Positions 49,950 to 60,899 of a stretch of 64,000 nucleotides of DNA are shown one piece after another (the first letter of the stretch is position 1; each line of letters opens with the position of its first letter). Position numbers and translations under genes: made by a program. The DNA is from Thuidium tamariscinum (Eukaryota; Streptophyta; Bryopsida; Hypnales; Thuidiaceae), in assembly GCA_947034885.2 (NCBI GenBank), contig OX344758.2, positions 22,099,067 through 22,163,066 of the forward strand, read 5' to 3'. Below the pieces are notes generated by a model that had not been told where the DNA came from, made no database searches, and was given only the letters and a program-made list of their open reading frames with translations.

Positions 49950-50215
49950 ATCTATGAAATCTTCAAAGATCGGAGTTTCCCCTAATGTAGGCGAAATCTT
50001 CGGAAACGACTTTTCGAAAGAGATCTACGAAATGTTTGAAAACGACTTTTGACCGAACGCAAGAAAGATCTAGGAAATTTTCGGGAACTGCTGTCTGAGG
50101 AGAGATCTACGAAATCTTCGAGAACTTTAGTCTTACATGATCCAAGAGAGATCTACGAAATGTTCGGCAAACTACGTTTTATCCGGTGCACGGGTGATCT
50201 ACGAAATATTATGAA
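49950..50215 (+). repeat. Degenerate GATCTACGAAAT minisatellite upstream of the GT14 gene
   Basis: At least six degenerate units contain (A)GATCTACGAAAT(C/G)TT, at about 49950, 50018, 50066, 50103, 50149 and 50200, spaced roughly 40-65 bases, some followed by CG(A/G)(A/G)AAC. The stretch is G+C- and CpG-richer than the intergenic DNA. A 79-codon frame at 50049-50288 is open because the unit lacks stops and is unlikely to be a gene. Confidence 0.6.
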
Positions 50216-50289
50216 TAAAGGAGTACATTACTCAAATGTTGGGTTCGGAGTGGCAGAAAAGCTTGAGAAGACTGGTGACATAACTTAGA

Positions 50290-51197
50290 GTGAAGTGTCT
50301 GTTGCTTCCGTCCCGCGTCCTCGGGGGAATTCGGTGGAGATCTACTTCAGATTTTTCTTCATTTTTTTGCGGTCACGCATTGGCTGCATTGCATTCGTGA
50401 GATGCATTCCGATCTCCGATCCAACGGGTTGCGAACCGCCCGAGGACTTTGTGAGACGGCAGAGATTTTCGTGTTTTGGTTGTCTTTGTAAACATCTGTG
50501 AAGGTTGTGCATTTTGCTGTAGACGCTCTGGCGTTGTACGCTGCGCTCGGGCGCTACTTGAGTTTCGATCTCGTGAGTTTCGGTTTTGCCCACAAAGCTC
50601 TGAGGGTTTTCTGCAACTTTTAACGACGCCAAAGCGAGGCGGAGCAAGTTCGTCTTGCAACTGCAAGGAAACTTCGTTGCATTGGCGACTTCCAACGCTG
50701 GCGTCGTGAATGCGCGGTTTTAGCCGTGGATGCGTGTCTTGTGCAGAAGGTTTGTCGATTTTATGGTGTGGGGTCTGAGGCGCGCCGGGGGTTAAGATCT
50801 GGTTGCGCTGTGAGTTGTGAGATCGTGTTTGCATCTCGTGATTTGCAGTCAGGGGTGTGAATTGTGGAGCTGATAAACCCTAATATTTTTGGATCGCGTC
50901 CTCGACCGGGAATCAGATGCTTGCGTTTTTCTCTTGAGCAGATTCCGGCGCGTGGTGATGATGATTATGACTCTGGGGGTCCTATGTATCAGCAATAAAA
51001 TGTTTCGTCAGCGTGTTCATCTTTGCGACTTTGTGAAAATGTGCGGGTTATACGTAGACTATCGATAGTCTGTAGGCCTTTAAGTTCGAGCGTTGCAGAA
51101 TCTGGAGTAGGATTGGTGATTGGTTCCAAGCATTTTAGAATTCGCTTGAGGTTCCTTCAGCGTCAACACTATGTATACGTCTTTTGGATTTTCAGCG
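50290..51197 (+). promoter_or_regulatory. CpG-richer promoter/leader region of the GT14 gene
   Basis: This 0.9 kb is much less AT-rich than the DNA further left, with many CG dinucleotides, and runs to the start codon. A TTTTCAG just before 51196 could be a leader-intron acceptor. I cannot place a TATA box or transcription start. Confidence 0.35.
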
Positions 51198-53396
51198 ATG
51201 GAGAGGAAGTGGCGGTTACCCCTGTTCGCCAGCTTATCTATATCGCTCGTATTATTTCTATTCGCCGCATTCAGTCTTAAGCCTTCGACAAGCTCATACT
51301 TTAAATTCCTACAAAAGGAGGAGAAATCGATGTTCGTAGAGGATAATCTAGTTGAGCAACCTTCTGTGAGTCTACCTGCCCCTCCGCGACTTGCTTATCT
51401 AATCTCTGGGCACAAAGGCGATGGGATGCGAATTCGGAGGACGTTACAAGCAATTTACCACCCGCGAAATTTCTATGTACTACACTTGGATCTTGAGGCT
51501 CCTCCAAAGGAAAGAGTCGAATTAGCCAGATATGTGCGCTACAATCCTGTTTTTCAAGAGGTTGGAAATGTAATTATGATAGGGAAAGCTAACTTAGTGA
51601 CGTACCGGGGCCCTACAATGGTTGCCACAACTCTCCATGGTGCTGCAATATTGCTGAAGAAATTCAAGGACTGGGATTGGTTCATCAATTTGAGCGCTTC
51701 AGATTACCCGTTGGCTACCCAAGACGGTAAGTAATTCATTCTTTGCATAAATGTATGAGCAGGTTCTACAGCATTCCTTTTGTGTAACATTTCAGTTTCC
51801 ATATAAATCTATGGTAGAACTGTAGCTTCTCTTTACATTTTGTTGCAGGGAATGAAACTCGTGTCATTATTAACGACTAATGTTTAGCTCGCTAAGAACC
51901 TGATCTTTCAGGTGCACATTTTCACTACAGTAGTGGTAACACATTGAATTGAAATTTCAGATATTCTACACGTATTTTCATTCTTACCTCGTGACCTGAA
52001 CTTCATTGAGCACACCAGCGATATCGGATGGAAAGAGTAAGTACATCGTGTTACTGCAATGACTTGCCATTAAGCATCTTCTTTGTATAGATTTGATCGT
52101 CATTGTTTCTTTCTATTGGATGGTGTGTGGGCACCTGTAGAAATCCTTGAATTTGTAAGGGTCTTGCATTTGGGCTGCTCTTAAAATTCCTGTGGTTAAT
52201 TATTAATTTTGTCTCCTGTCTCCTGCAGGTTCCAAAGGGCAAAGCCTATCATTATCGACCCAGGGTTGTACATGAACAGAAAAAGCGACATTTTCTGGGC
52301 AACTCAAAAGCGAGCAGTCCCGACAGCGTATCGATTGTTTACAGGTGAGGTTGGAATTATTGGCTTTAGCGTGCATTAGCCAAGTGCATTGCATAGTATG
52401 AGTCTGTTCAAGTCGTCCTCTTCTTCTTCCATGCTGTTCGACTAAGAATGAGTTTGATCTTTGCCAGACCTCTTTTCATGAGATACGACGTTTGTATTTT
52501 AAGTAAGCTATTGCCAAATTGGTATAGTTCCTCAAGATATAATGTTGCACACGCATGCACACTCCAGAGTTTTTCTTTCATACCAGCTGTTTCTGGTCTG
52601 TTTTTGCGTGGTCCTGAAGCTCTCTCGTTATAATTGCAGGATCGGCATGGACGGTCCTTTCAAGGTCGTTCATGGAGTATACGATTATGGGTTGGGACAA
52701 TCTGCCTCGAGTGTTACTCATGTACTATACCAATTTTGTATCGTCTCCAGAGGGTTATTTCCACACCGTAATCTGCAACAGCCAGGAGTTCAAGAATACT
52801 ACTGTAAACCATGATCTCCACTACATTGCGTGGGATACTCCGCCAAAGCAACATCCCCTGTCCCTCACCCTCAAGGATTTTCAGAACATGTCCAAAAGTG
52901 GAGCTCCCTTTGCTCGAAAGTTTGAGAGAGAGGATCCTGTACTGGCATTTATCGATAAGCAACTGCTAGGGCGAGCTCCAGGGAGGCTAACTCCAGGAGG
53001 TTGGTGTATAGGTATGAATCAAACTTGTTGCTTCTTGGGTATCCTCGTATCCATGTTCGATACTGCGACTATTAGAATGCTCGCTTTCGAGTTACCCAGA
53101 AAATGTCGGTTCCTTACTTTTCATTTCACTCTACAAACAAATTTGATGATTCCTTACCCGTCGTGTTGAAGGGAGGTCAACCGCATTCGGTTGCTTCGAG
53201 CTCAAGGTCTACTGTTTTTGAGAGTAATGTATTGTTGAATTTTGTTACAGGTGGTGCTGTTGGCGAGGACCCGTGTGCAAGGAGAGGAGACACGAGTCTC
53301 CTCAGACCAGGTCCTGGTGCTCAAAGGTTGCAAGGTTTGATTGAGCGTCTATTGGCTAAACCAAAATTTCGCTCTGAGCAATGTATCTCTGTGTAA
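51198..53396 (+). CDS. GT14 beta-glucuronosyltransferase (GlcAT14-type, Branch domain)
   Basis: Plant GlcAT14 enzymes are Golgi type II membrane proteins that add glucuronic acid to the type II galactan of arabinogalactan proteins. Exons 51198-51726, 51961-52036, 52229-52344, 52640-53011 and 53251-53396 join in frame at GT-AG borders to 412 aa, near the usual length. The protein starts MERKWRLPLFASLSISLVLF, a short basic tail and one membrane anchor (about 7-28). A spacer is followed by the catalytic domain: PPRLAYLISGHKGD (62-75), HPRNFYVLHLD, FINLSASDYPLATQDD (the DYP motif at 169-171), FIEHTSDIGWKE, DPGLYMNRKSDIFWATQKR, GSAWTVLSRSF (241-251), LPRVLLMYYTNFVSSPEGYF, HYIAWDTPPKQHP, and the cysteine-bearing end GGWCIGG ... 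EDPCARRGD ... RPGPGA. A further in-frame ATG at 51171 would add nine residues; I prefer 51198, because the family starts shortly before the anchor. No lesions are seen. Confidence 0.95.
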
Positions 53397-54464
53397 GATA
53401 CCTTCTTGCCACTTAACGAGAGATACTGTACCAGTTTTTATCATATTCAATTTATGATAAACGCAGTGTTGGGTACCCCTACTGGACTGGGCACAAGGTT
53501 TCGGCCTCTCAATTTTCCTGATCAGCAGTGCTGCGGATTGCATTCATACGGATTGTTTTTTACTTTATGATTAAATGCAACGAAGAGAGTTGCCCTACTG
53601 GTAGACAATTGCTAGTATTGTCTACTGCCTATGAATGTGTGCAATTTTGCAACAGCTCAATGTAACATTCTTTTGCTGGTCTTCTAAAGACTTAAGCTTA
53701 ACTTAAAATCATTATTGATGTGGCGTTTTATTTCTCTGGCTAGTCCTTTGGGCATTGGTGAGTGCCTTAGTGGCTGTATGTGGAATAGTAAGTTAAGAGT
53801 AGCGTTAAAAACTCTGGCCGCCAAAGTCTTACTTTTCTTGACGAGTTTTATAAGACACTGGCGTGATCTCCTTGTTTCTGAACTCTGACCCCGATTCTGA
53901 CCCTTTCTCTGACCCAGGATAGGATTATAGTAATCAATATAATGGGGAGATTTCAGCACTTGAGAGGTTCTCCGGAGTAAGGTAGATGTACCTCAGACCT
54001 TGAGGCAGGCTGCAAAATATAATGATGTGCGCTTGATAGGAAATGCTTTAGGAAATCATTGAAATCAGTTTGGTATTTGTCTGAGCTTGTTTGAATATAA
54101 TATGTCTTGTGCTGTAGCCACAGTCAAATCCAAAATAAAATTAATTTTGTAATTTTTCAGTGCATAAAAACTTTGAATTTCAATTGTTTCTTGTCGATGG
54201 GTCCAAAAGTCACCAAACCAAGCTTGTGCACCCCTCCTTGGTGAGAGCTTTCTGATGGTACCAAGAACAAAACCAGGGATGCATGATCTTAGAGATCTCA
54301 ACATGACAAACAAAACAAACAAATACCTTGTTTTAAGGTATAGATTTTTGAAAACAACTATGTAGATGCACCTATTGTGGACAATAGATCAACACACAAG
54401 TGATCTTCAAAACACTTAAAAGCAACACACCCTAGGTTTGAAGAAAACTTTGTAGACTCACTTC

Positions 54465-54693
54465 TCAACTTTGGATCCACCTATGCATTCTTTTTATGTC
54501 TAGTGCATGACAAAGAATCTTTCTATAGAAGACAAAAGTGCAACTATTCATCCTCAATATTGTGCATAAAAAGTAGAGATCTTTTATGATATTTTGACTT
54601 CTAGTGAGTGTTTTGGATTCCTTTAAACTAGAGATTCCTATGGTAACACAATAAATGATTTCTACAATTGCCAATTTGTCCTTTAATGGTTAA
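54465..54693 (+). mobile_element. R3-family TTAA MITE
   Basis: CAAAGAATCTTTCTATAGAA, AAAAGTGCAACTATTCATCC, TTTTGACTTCTAGTGAGTG and the end CCTTTAATGGTTAA match R3. The left end is too diverged to place exactly. Confidence 0.5.
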
Positions 54694-54975
54694 GGTAGTT
54701 TGTTCATAAAGTGACATTTTAAGACCTGAATGCATTTGGAAGAAGCTAAACTCTTGAAAGTAATTATCAATAAATTTTTGTGGGAAGAAAAATGGAATTG
54801 GCATCAAACCTTGTATATCACATGTTTTAAAGCTTTGTGGAATTAGTTATGAATTTTGAAGTTGAAATGTAGTGGTCACTAAAAAGTGACCAACTCTTTA
54901 AATGTATACTATTTGGTACATTGAAGAAATTAAAATGTACATTTGTGGTTGCTTTTAGAGCCCCCTAGTTTGATA
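54694..54975 (-). mobile_element. R2-family repeat, directly after an R3 end
   Basis: In the orientation of the intron copy at 24586: TAAAGCTTTGTGGAATTAG, GAATTTTGAAGTTGAAATG, GACCAACTC, TATTTGGTACATTG. It starts at the terminal TTAA of the R3 copy, as the copy at 37306 starts at that of element E. Confidence 0.45.
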
Positions 54976-55036
54976 AGTTGTATATTATAGAAATTTATTT
55001 GATGACTTGCGTTTGGTTTGGAGGAGGATGTTGATT

Positions 55037-56800
55037 TCAACTTATAAAGTTCTTTGACTATGTTTTCACCAAAAATACTCGAAAATTGTCATTTCTAATA
55101 CAAATACCAAATTTTAGAACAAAAAATGTTATTGGATACATGTATCTATATTATCTTGTAGTTCATTAGTTTGGAAAGATATAGAAAAATTTCAGAAATT
55201 CTCACCCTTTGGATTGTAAAGTATTAGCATTTGAATTGATAGAAATCTTTTTTTTGACCCTACAAAAAATAGTGTTGCTACACGTCACAAAGTCACATTT
55301 ATATGAAAAATTTGAATCTTTAAAGTTGGTGCTTCTTTAAATTTATATATGTCAAGGCAAGTTTGCTACATACTTAGAATATTTTAGATCCTTTGCAATT
55401 GTATAACATGTAGGAAAAAAAATAGCAAATAGAAAGAAATAGATAATGATTCAAAGTACTAAATTGTTGTGAATTTAGTTTTGGATTTCAAACAATGCCA
55501 ATTCTAATGGTTGGAATGTTGTGTAAAGAACCATCTACATCTTATGATTTTAATTTTTTCAAAAAATATTGAAAATTGAATCAAATAAAGGATTTTGAAG
55601 TTAAATTTATTTTAGAGTACAAAATCTATAACTATTCATAGATAAAATTCCTCATAACTTTCATCTCATTAATTAACCCCTAAATATTTTTTACTATGTT
55701 TTCACCAAAACCGCTTCAAAATTGTCATTTTTTAGACAACTACCAAATTTTAAGAAATTTTTTTTTGGACAAAAGTAACCATAGGATCTCTTATAGAACA
55801 TGTTAAAGAAGATGTGTAGAAAATTTCAGCAATTTTCGCCATGTAGATTGCAAGATATTAGTGTTTGAAGTGACAAAAATCATTTTTTTACCACTGCGGA
55901 AATACGGGCAGTTGCACTTCAGAAGACCATATTTGTATGAAAAAATGTCCAAAATTATTGTAACTCTTTGGACTCATTTTTCAAGTGAAGTTGGCTACAT
56001 GCTTGAAAATTTTTAGATCATTTGGAATTGTGCAACATATAGGAAAAAAATAGTAAGTAGAAAGAAGTAGAAAATGAGCCAAAATACTAAATTATTAACA
56101 ATTTATTTATAGAGTTAAAAAAAAGACAATCCCAATGGTTGTAATGTTTTGTTAAGCAATATACACCCAATGTTTTTATTTTTTTCAAAAATATTAAAAG
56201 TAGAATTAAATAAAGAATTTCGAACTTTTTTTTGTAATGTAGAGATTCTATAACTAGCCAAAACTACCTCAAACTAAAAATCCTCATAACTTTTTGACTC
56301 ATTAATCAAAATGGAATGATTCAAAGCTTTCCACTTAGATAAAAATTTAAGAAACTAATTTCAAATTTTACTTTCTTAAAAAAATAATTTTTAAAGAAGT
56401 TTTTTTTGCTGCCCAGTCTGCCCGATGAAAGAAGGAAACAACGTATCATGTCATAACTTTTTAACCATGTAGTTAAAAGTTATGAAAATTGTTGGGACTT
56501 AAAGCTACTCCTTGGGCACGTGTTGTGTAAAAATTTCAGAGAAAAAAAATAAAAAATCCATCTGTAATGAGCTGCCCGAAATCGCTATGTTGCCAAAAAA
56601 TGCAGTTTGGTCCTTTAGGGGTTAAAACAAAATGATTCAATGCTTTCTATGTATTTTGAAATCTAGAGAACCAATTTCAAATTTTAGTTTTTGAAAAAAA
56701 TGATTTTTTCTTATTTGTTTAGATTGTCCAAGTGAGGGGGAAAAAACTACATAACATACAATATCTTTTTAACCTTGTAGTCAAAAGCTATGAAAATTGT
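55037..56800 (+). mobile_element. TTAA element H (type 1), split by element I and 3'-truncated
   Basis: The left part, 55037-55676, starts CTTATAAAGTTCTTTGACTA (left TTAA changed to TCAA) and runs to CTTTCATCTCATTAATTAA. The right part resumes at 56622 with TTAAAACAAAATGATTC and continues through TTTTAACCTTGTAGTCAAAA to about 56800, where similarity stops. Joined, the two parts are collinear with copies A, B and I. Confidence 0.8.
55673..56625 (+). mobile_element. TTAA element I (~953 bp, type 1), inserted in element H
   Basis: Starts TTAACCCCTAAATATTTTT and ends CCTTTAGGGGTTAA. The interior is the fullest type 1 copy: CTATGTTTTCACCAAAAC, TGGAATTGTGCAACATATAG, AGACAATCCCAATGG, GACTCATTAATCAAAATGG, TCTGCCCGATG, GTTGGGACTTAAAGC. 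The TTAA at each end is the duplicated target site in H. Confidence 0.9.
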
Positions 56801-57179
56801 TGAGCTTGAAAAAAATCTCAATCAAATGTTTGTTCAAAGAGATAAACCTACTTGAATATATAAAAAAATATTAAATGAAAGAAAAGACCAAATATAGGAG
56901 ATCTTTGAGGTACCTCTAAAACCTTTGTCGGATTTGACATAGGTTTTGGATGTACCTTAAAGACCCTCTATGTTTGGTTTCTAAAGTTCCATAGTTTATT
57001 TTTCTATCATTTGATTTTTTTATATGTTCAATTTTTTTTGGTAGTAGTATATGAGATTGAAATAGGTTTTTTTTTCCTAACTTGATTTATTTTACTTCTA
57101 CTTTGATGTCTTTTTATTTTATTTTTAATTGCAGATACTTCAAGTATGAACTTAAAGCAAAAGAAACTATCAAAGGAAG

Positions 57180-57985
57180 GACTTGTCTCCATCCTTTTTG
57201 AATTTTCTAGACCATAGTTTTGTGAATTGCATATATACTACAAATCAACTCCACATATATACCACGGCTCATCTTAGCGGCAATAATCGGTACATTGATT
57301 GCTCGATTTTGTACATGCATCCATTAGATGTAGAACCCCCAAAACCCTTTTGGAGGGCATTTGAGCGATTGAAATGAATGTAGATGAGCTTGCAAAGCTC
57401 ACAAAAAAAGCGTTTTGTATTGAACTTCTTTTTGATTACTATGCTTCGTTCTATAGGGCTCCAATTTTGGTTTCATTAATGGTTAGCAATGTCTTGGTCA
57501 AATTTGACTATGTGCTAGGGACAACAAAAAGAATGATGCTTCCTAGTTTCTATAATATAATAGAAAAGGAGTTGTTGACATAGTCTACTGGCCACCCCTT
57601 GTGATGAAAAATGTATTTGTTGTCGAAGCAAGAAGCTTGGTAAATTCTAGTCTGTCCTTTGCATTGAAGGGCACTTTTTTGCGATTAGTTGACCTATGGC
57701 CTAAAAAAAAGATTTTTTTCCCCTACTGACCCATGGCCATTTGTGAGGAGGAAAATGAAAGATTGAAAAAATTAACTTAGAAAATAAAAGAAAGAAAGAG
57801 GCTGAGTGAGTAACTAGGTTGGAAGAAGAGAAGGAGAAGGAAGAAAAGGCTTAGGCTAAAGGAAAGAAGAAGGAAGACATTAGAGGCATTGATCTTGCAA
57901 TATCAACAATAAATCAAGGTTCTTAGATGGAAGATAGACCTTACAATAGGATGAAGAGGAAGGCAATGCTATTGGACTTCATGGA
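57180..57985. other. AT-rich region with possible decayed coding DNA
   Basis: Two short plus-strand frames (57183-57377 and 57374-57583) and a Lys/Glu-codon-rich stretch (about 57740-57900) look like old coding sequence broken by stops. No family can be named. Confidence 0.25.
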
Positions 57986-57989
57986 AGAT

Positions 57990-58194
57990 ATGGTCAATTT
58001 CATTAAAATGGTGGTATTCCAATAAAATGGCATGATATTCCATGAAAATGGCACAACATTCCGTTAAAATGGCACATTTTCTTCTTCTACCTCTAGGCCT
58101 CTATGTCAAAATGGTTCACGAAATATGTCAAAATGGCACACGGAATATGTCAAAATGGCACTTGGAATACCACCATTTTAACGAAATTGACCAT
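57990..58194. mobile_element. MITE with 35-bp inverted ends and ~20-bp subterminal repeats
   Basis: ATGGTCAATTTCATTAAAAT, then GGTGGTATTCCAA on the left is inverted at the right end with one mismatch. Inside each end a unit like ATTCC(A/G)T(G/T)AAAATGGCAC is repeated about three times, in opposite orientation in the two halves, around a short unique centre (58080-58105). No obvious target duplication. The 64-69-codon frames here are products of the repeat. Confidence 0.7.
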
Positions 58195-58276
58195 GGATGT
58201 TGTCACTCAGGGAAAAAAAGTGATTGCCATAGGTAACAATGACGAAGTGAACTTTCAAGAGTTGGTAACAATGTCT

Positions 58277-58574
58277 CATTTGATGAAATTTGGAGCCTCT
58301 GGAAGACTATAGGTTCCCAAATTGCAAGAAACAGTGAAATTGCCTTGAGAATGCATTTTAATGTTGCAGGAACACAAAAACTGTGGAATCTTACGTAGTT
58401 GAGACTGTGCCATATCATCAATTTCTTTTTGAACTTTTTTTCACATTTCAAGACCCAATTTTTATTTTATTTATTTATTTATAATTGCTAGCTGTTGTTT
58501 CAAGAAATGTTTTAAGAATAATTTTACGAATAGACCAGAAATGGCCCTCCCAAGGCTTCAAATTTCATCTAATG
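58277..58574 (+). mobile_element. CATTAGATG-family TIR element, copy 3 (298 bp)
   Basis: Starts CATTTGATGAAATTTGGAGC and ends GGCTTCAAATTTCATCTAATG, minus one base. The interior GAATGCATTTTAATGTTGC, GGAACACAAAAACTGTGG and GTGCCATATCATCA aligns with the copy at 48169. Confidence 0.65.
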
Positions 58575-59918
58575 CCATTGTTGATGTTGTTGATAATGAA
58601 AAAAATTCACGGTCCGAATTTCTACAACAAGGTCATGGAATTCATCAAAAAGGTATAATACTTCTATTTGTATTCAAAAGTTTTTTTTTTCACTAATATA
58701 TAATTGGACATTTTTGCAAAAAATATTTGAGGAAATACTCATGAGTTGAAAATCATTTTTTGCAAGTGGCATTAGGAAAAGCCAAGGTGTATAATCGCGT
58801 GGTCAATCGTTGCCCTAGATTTGACCTTCTGTTCTTTAACATCCAAAAGAATTTGTTGGTGCCAAAGGTGTCATTTCCAGCGTGTGCGTCATTGAAATGC
58901 AAATGGAAAGTAGAATATGATTAATCAAGCTTTATTTTATATAGAAACATTTGCAAGACCATTGCTGCATTATTGTATTCCGTTTGTAGAGTGTAGATGC
59001 CAAATGCGTCATTATTGGGCTATGTCTATGATGATAAAAAAAAAGAAGAGAATGGATGGAGATGAGCTAGGTGCACTTGATTTCAATCATTGACCAAACT
59101 AACACAATATGATTTTATGAAACCTTCCAAATTTTGTTAGAATTTGGCATTATATATTTTTCTTCAAATTTTTATTGATATCAGCTTTATTTTTATGCTT
59201 GTAAAATTTGAAATTTGGTATCACCCTTGTGGAGAAAGACGTCATTGTAAAGGAAATCCCAATTTTTTTTCAAACACTCGGTGACAATGTTCACAATAGA
59301 AGTTCACCTCTAGCATGATGACTTCTTGATGAACTATACCATCAAGAATTTCATGTTGATCAATGATATGGATAGACTATTGTGGTACAAAATTTGAAAG
59401 GACACACATTTTTATCAATTCACCATTATAGAGACTACTGACAAAGGAGATTTAGTTTTCAATTACACAACATTTATGGGTGAGTTTTGATTTAAAAAAG
59501 TGTCTATTTAATCTCTATTTCATACAAAAAGTCATTGTGGTAATGATTTGATTATTGATTTTCCAGATGAATCTATTATGGCATGTTGCATAATAGGGCA
59601 CCACATTGTGGCTTTGGAGAAAAATAAAGAGATTTTTGCACACCATCCATAAAAAAGATTGTTCTTCTTGTCATGACAATTGGAGTGGACATTGGAAGTG
59701 TCAATAGTTGTAGTGTCATAAGATCTAGATGCCATGGCCATAGTACCTCAAAACTTCAAAAGTTTGTTAAGAGAAATACACCTAGTAAGTAAGTTTTTTT
59801 TATTTTTTTATTTTTGGTTTGTATGGTACTTGTAATATTTTATAAATATAACATCAATCATTTGTGTTTGCAAGAGAGGGATTGATGTCAAACAATGTAG
59901 TGAAGAAGAAATGAAGAC

Positions 59919-60897
59919 TTAACCCCTCAATGCCCAAGGGGCGCAAAATTGCGCCCCTCAAAAGTTTTTAGTCAAATTCAAAGTGCTATAACTTTTGCAT
60001 CTGATTTTAACATTCCATAAAACTTGTTGTTAAAGTTGAACATTGTCTTCTAGTTTGTGTGGTAAAATTTTCAGATTGATCCAAAATGTGATGATTTTTT
60101 GGCAGCCAATCAAAGTTCGCAGGTTCAATTTGAGTTCAAAAACTGCATTTTAGGGCTGCAACTTCGAGGTCTTGTTTCTCTTTCATCAAATGATCATTTT
60201 CAATCAAATTTGATTGATTTTGTTTCCCTTAAAGTCTAGTTTGTGTGGTAAAAATTTTATGTCAATTCAAGTTGTTTTGAATGTTTGGGAGCAATTCAAA
60301 GTTAAAAATCCTGCCATTTTTGGAATATAGTAAACTTTGACGGCTTGTTTCTTCTTCATATAGAGTCCATTTTCAATAAAACTTATTGGAAAAGTTGCAC
60401 ATACTAGTCTATCTTGTGTGGCTAAAGTTTCATGTCAATCCAAGAAGTTATGAGTAACTGAGAAGCATTCTAGTAGAGGGAGGTTCAGTCTTAGATGTAG
60501 TTTTTGTAGTTTTTCTTGCTATTTTTTGACATTTCAAAGCTGTTTTGTAGACACAATGAGTCAATTGAGTGAATTTTTTTTCCACCAATGTGTTTGTATA
60601 GTAGTTTTGAATCACTTTGTAGTGTAAAGTTTTTTCATTTGAGTAGGTTTAGAAATCAAATTTCACCTCCAAATGTGTTTTTGGGAAAATTTCAGCATTC
60701 ATTTTTAGCACTGAAACATGATAATCTTGCAATCCATGTGGTCAAATGACTCCAAATTTTGTACATGTCATCTACAACATGTCTACTACAAGATTTTATG
60801 GTTGAGATTTGTATAGCTTAGTGACATTTAGATCTACAAGGCTTCAAAAGCTATGATGTTTTTGAACTTGTTTCTACCAAGGGCCTTGAGGGATTAA
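59919..60897 (+). mobile_element. TTAA element J (~979 bp, type 3, non-coding)
   Basis: The left end TTAACCCCTCAATGCCCAAG is inverted on the right, which reads back TTAATCCCTCAAGGCCCTTG. A strong hairpin, GGGGCGCAA AA TTGCGCCCC, sits 20 bases inside the left end (59938-59957). The interior differs from types 1 and 2 but has the same style: repeated ATAACTTTTGCAT, TTTGTGTGGTAAAA and ATGTCAATCCAAG blocks with no reading frame. Confidence 0.72.
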
Positions 60898-60899
60898 TA

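Noticed and set aside
50049..50288. 79-codon plus-strand frame before the GT14 gene
   Set aside because: It consists largely of the GATCTACGAAAT minisatellite, whose unit lacks stops in this frame.
50373..50834. 153-codon minus-strand frame
   Set aside because: It is in the GC-richer 5' flank of the GT14 gene, has low-complexity composition and no splice or family support.
58042..58312. Repetitive frames rich in KMAH/QNGT repeats
   Set aside because: These are translations of the mirrored 20-bp repeats in the MITE at 57990-58194.
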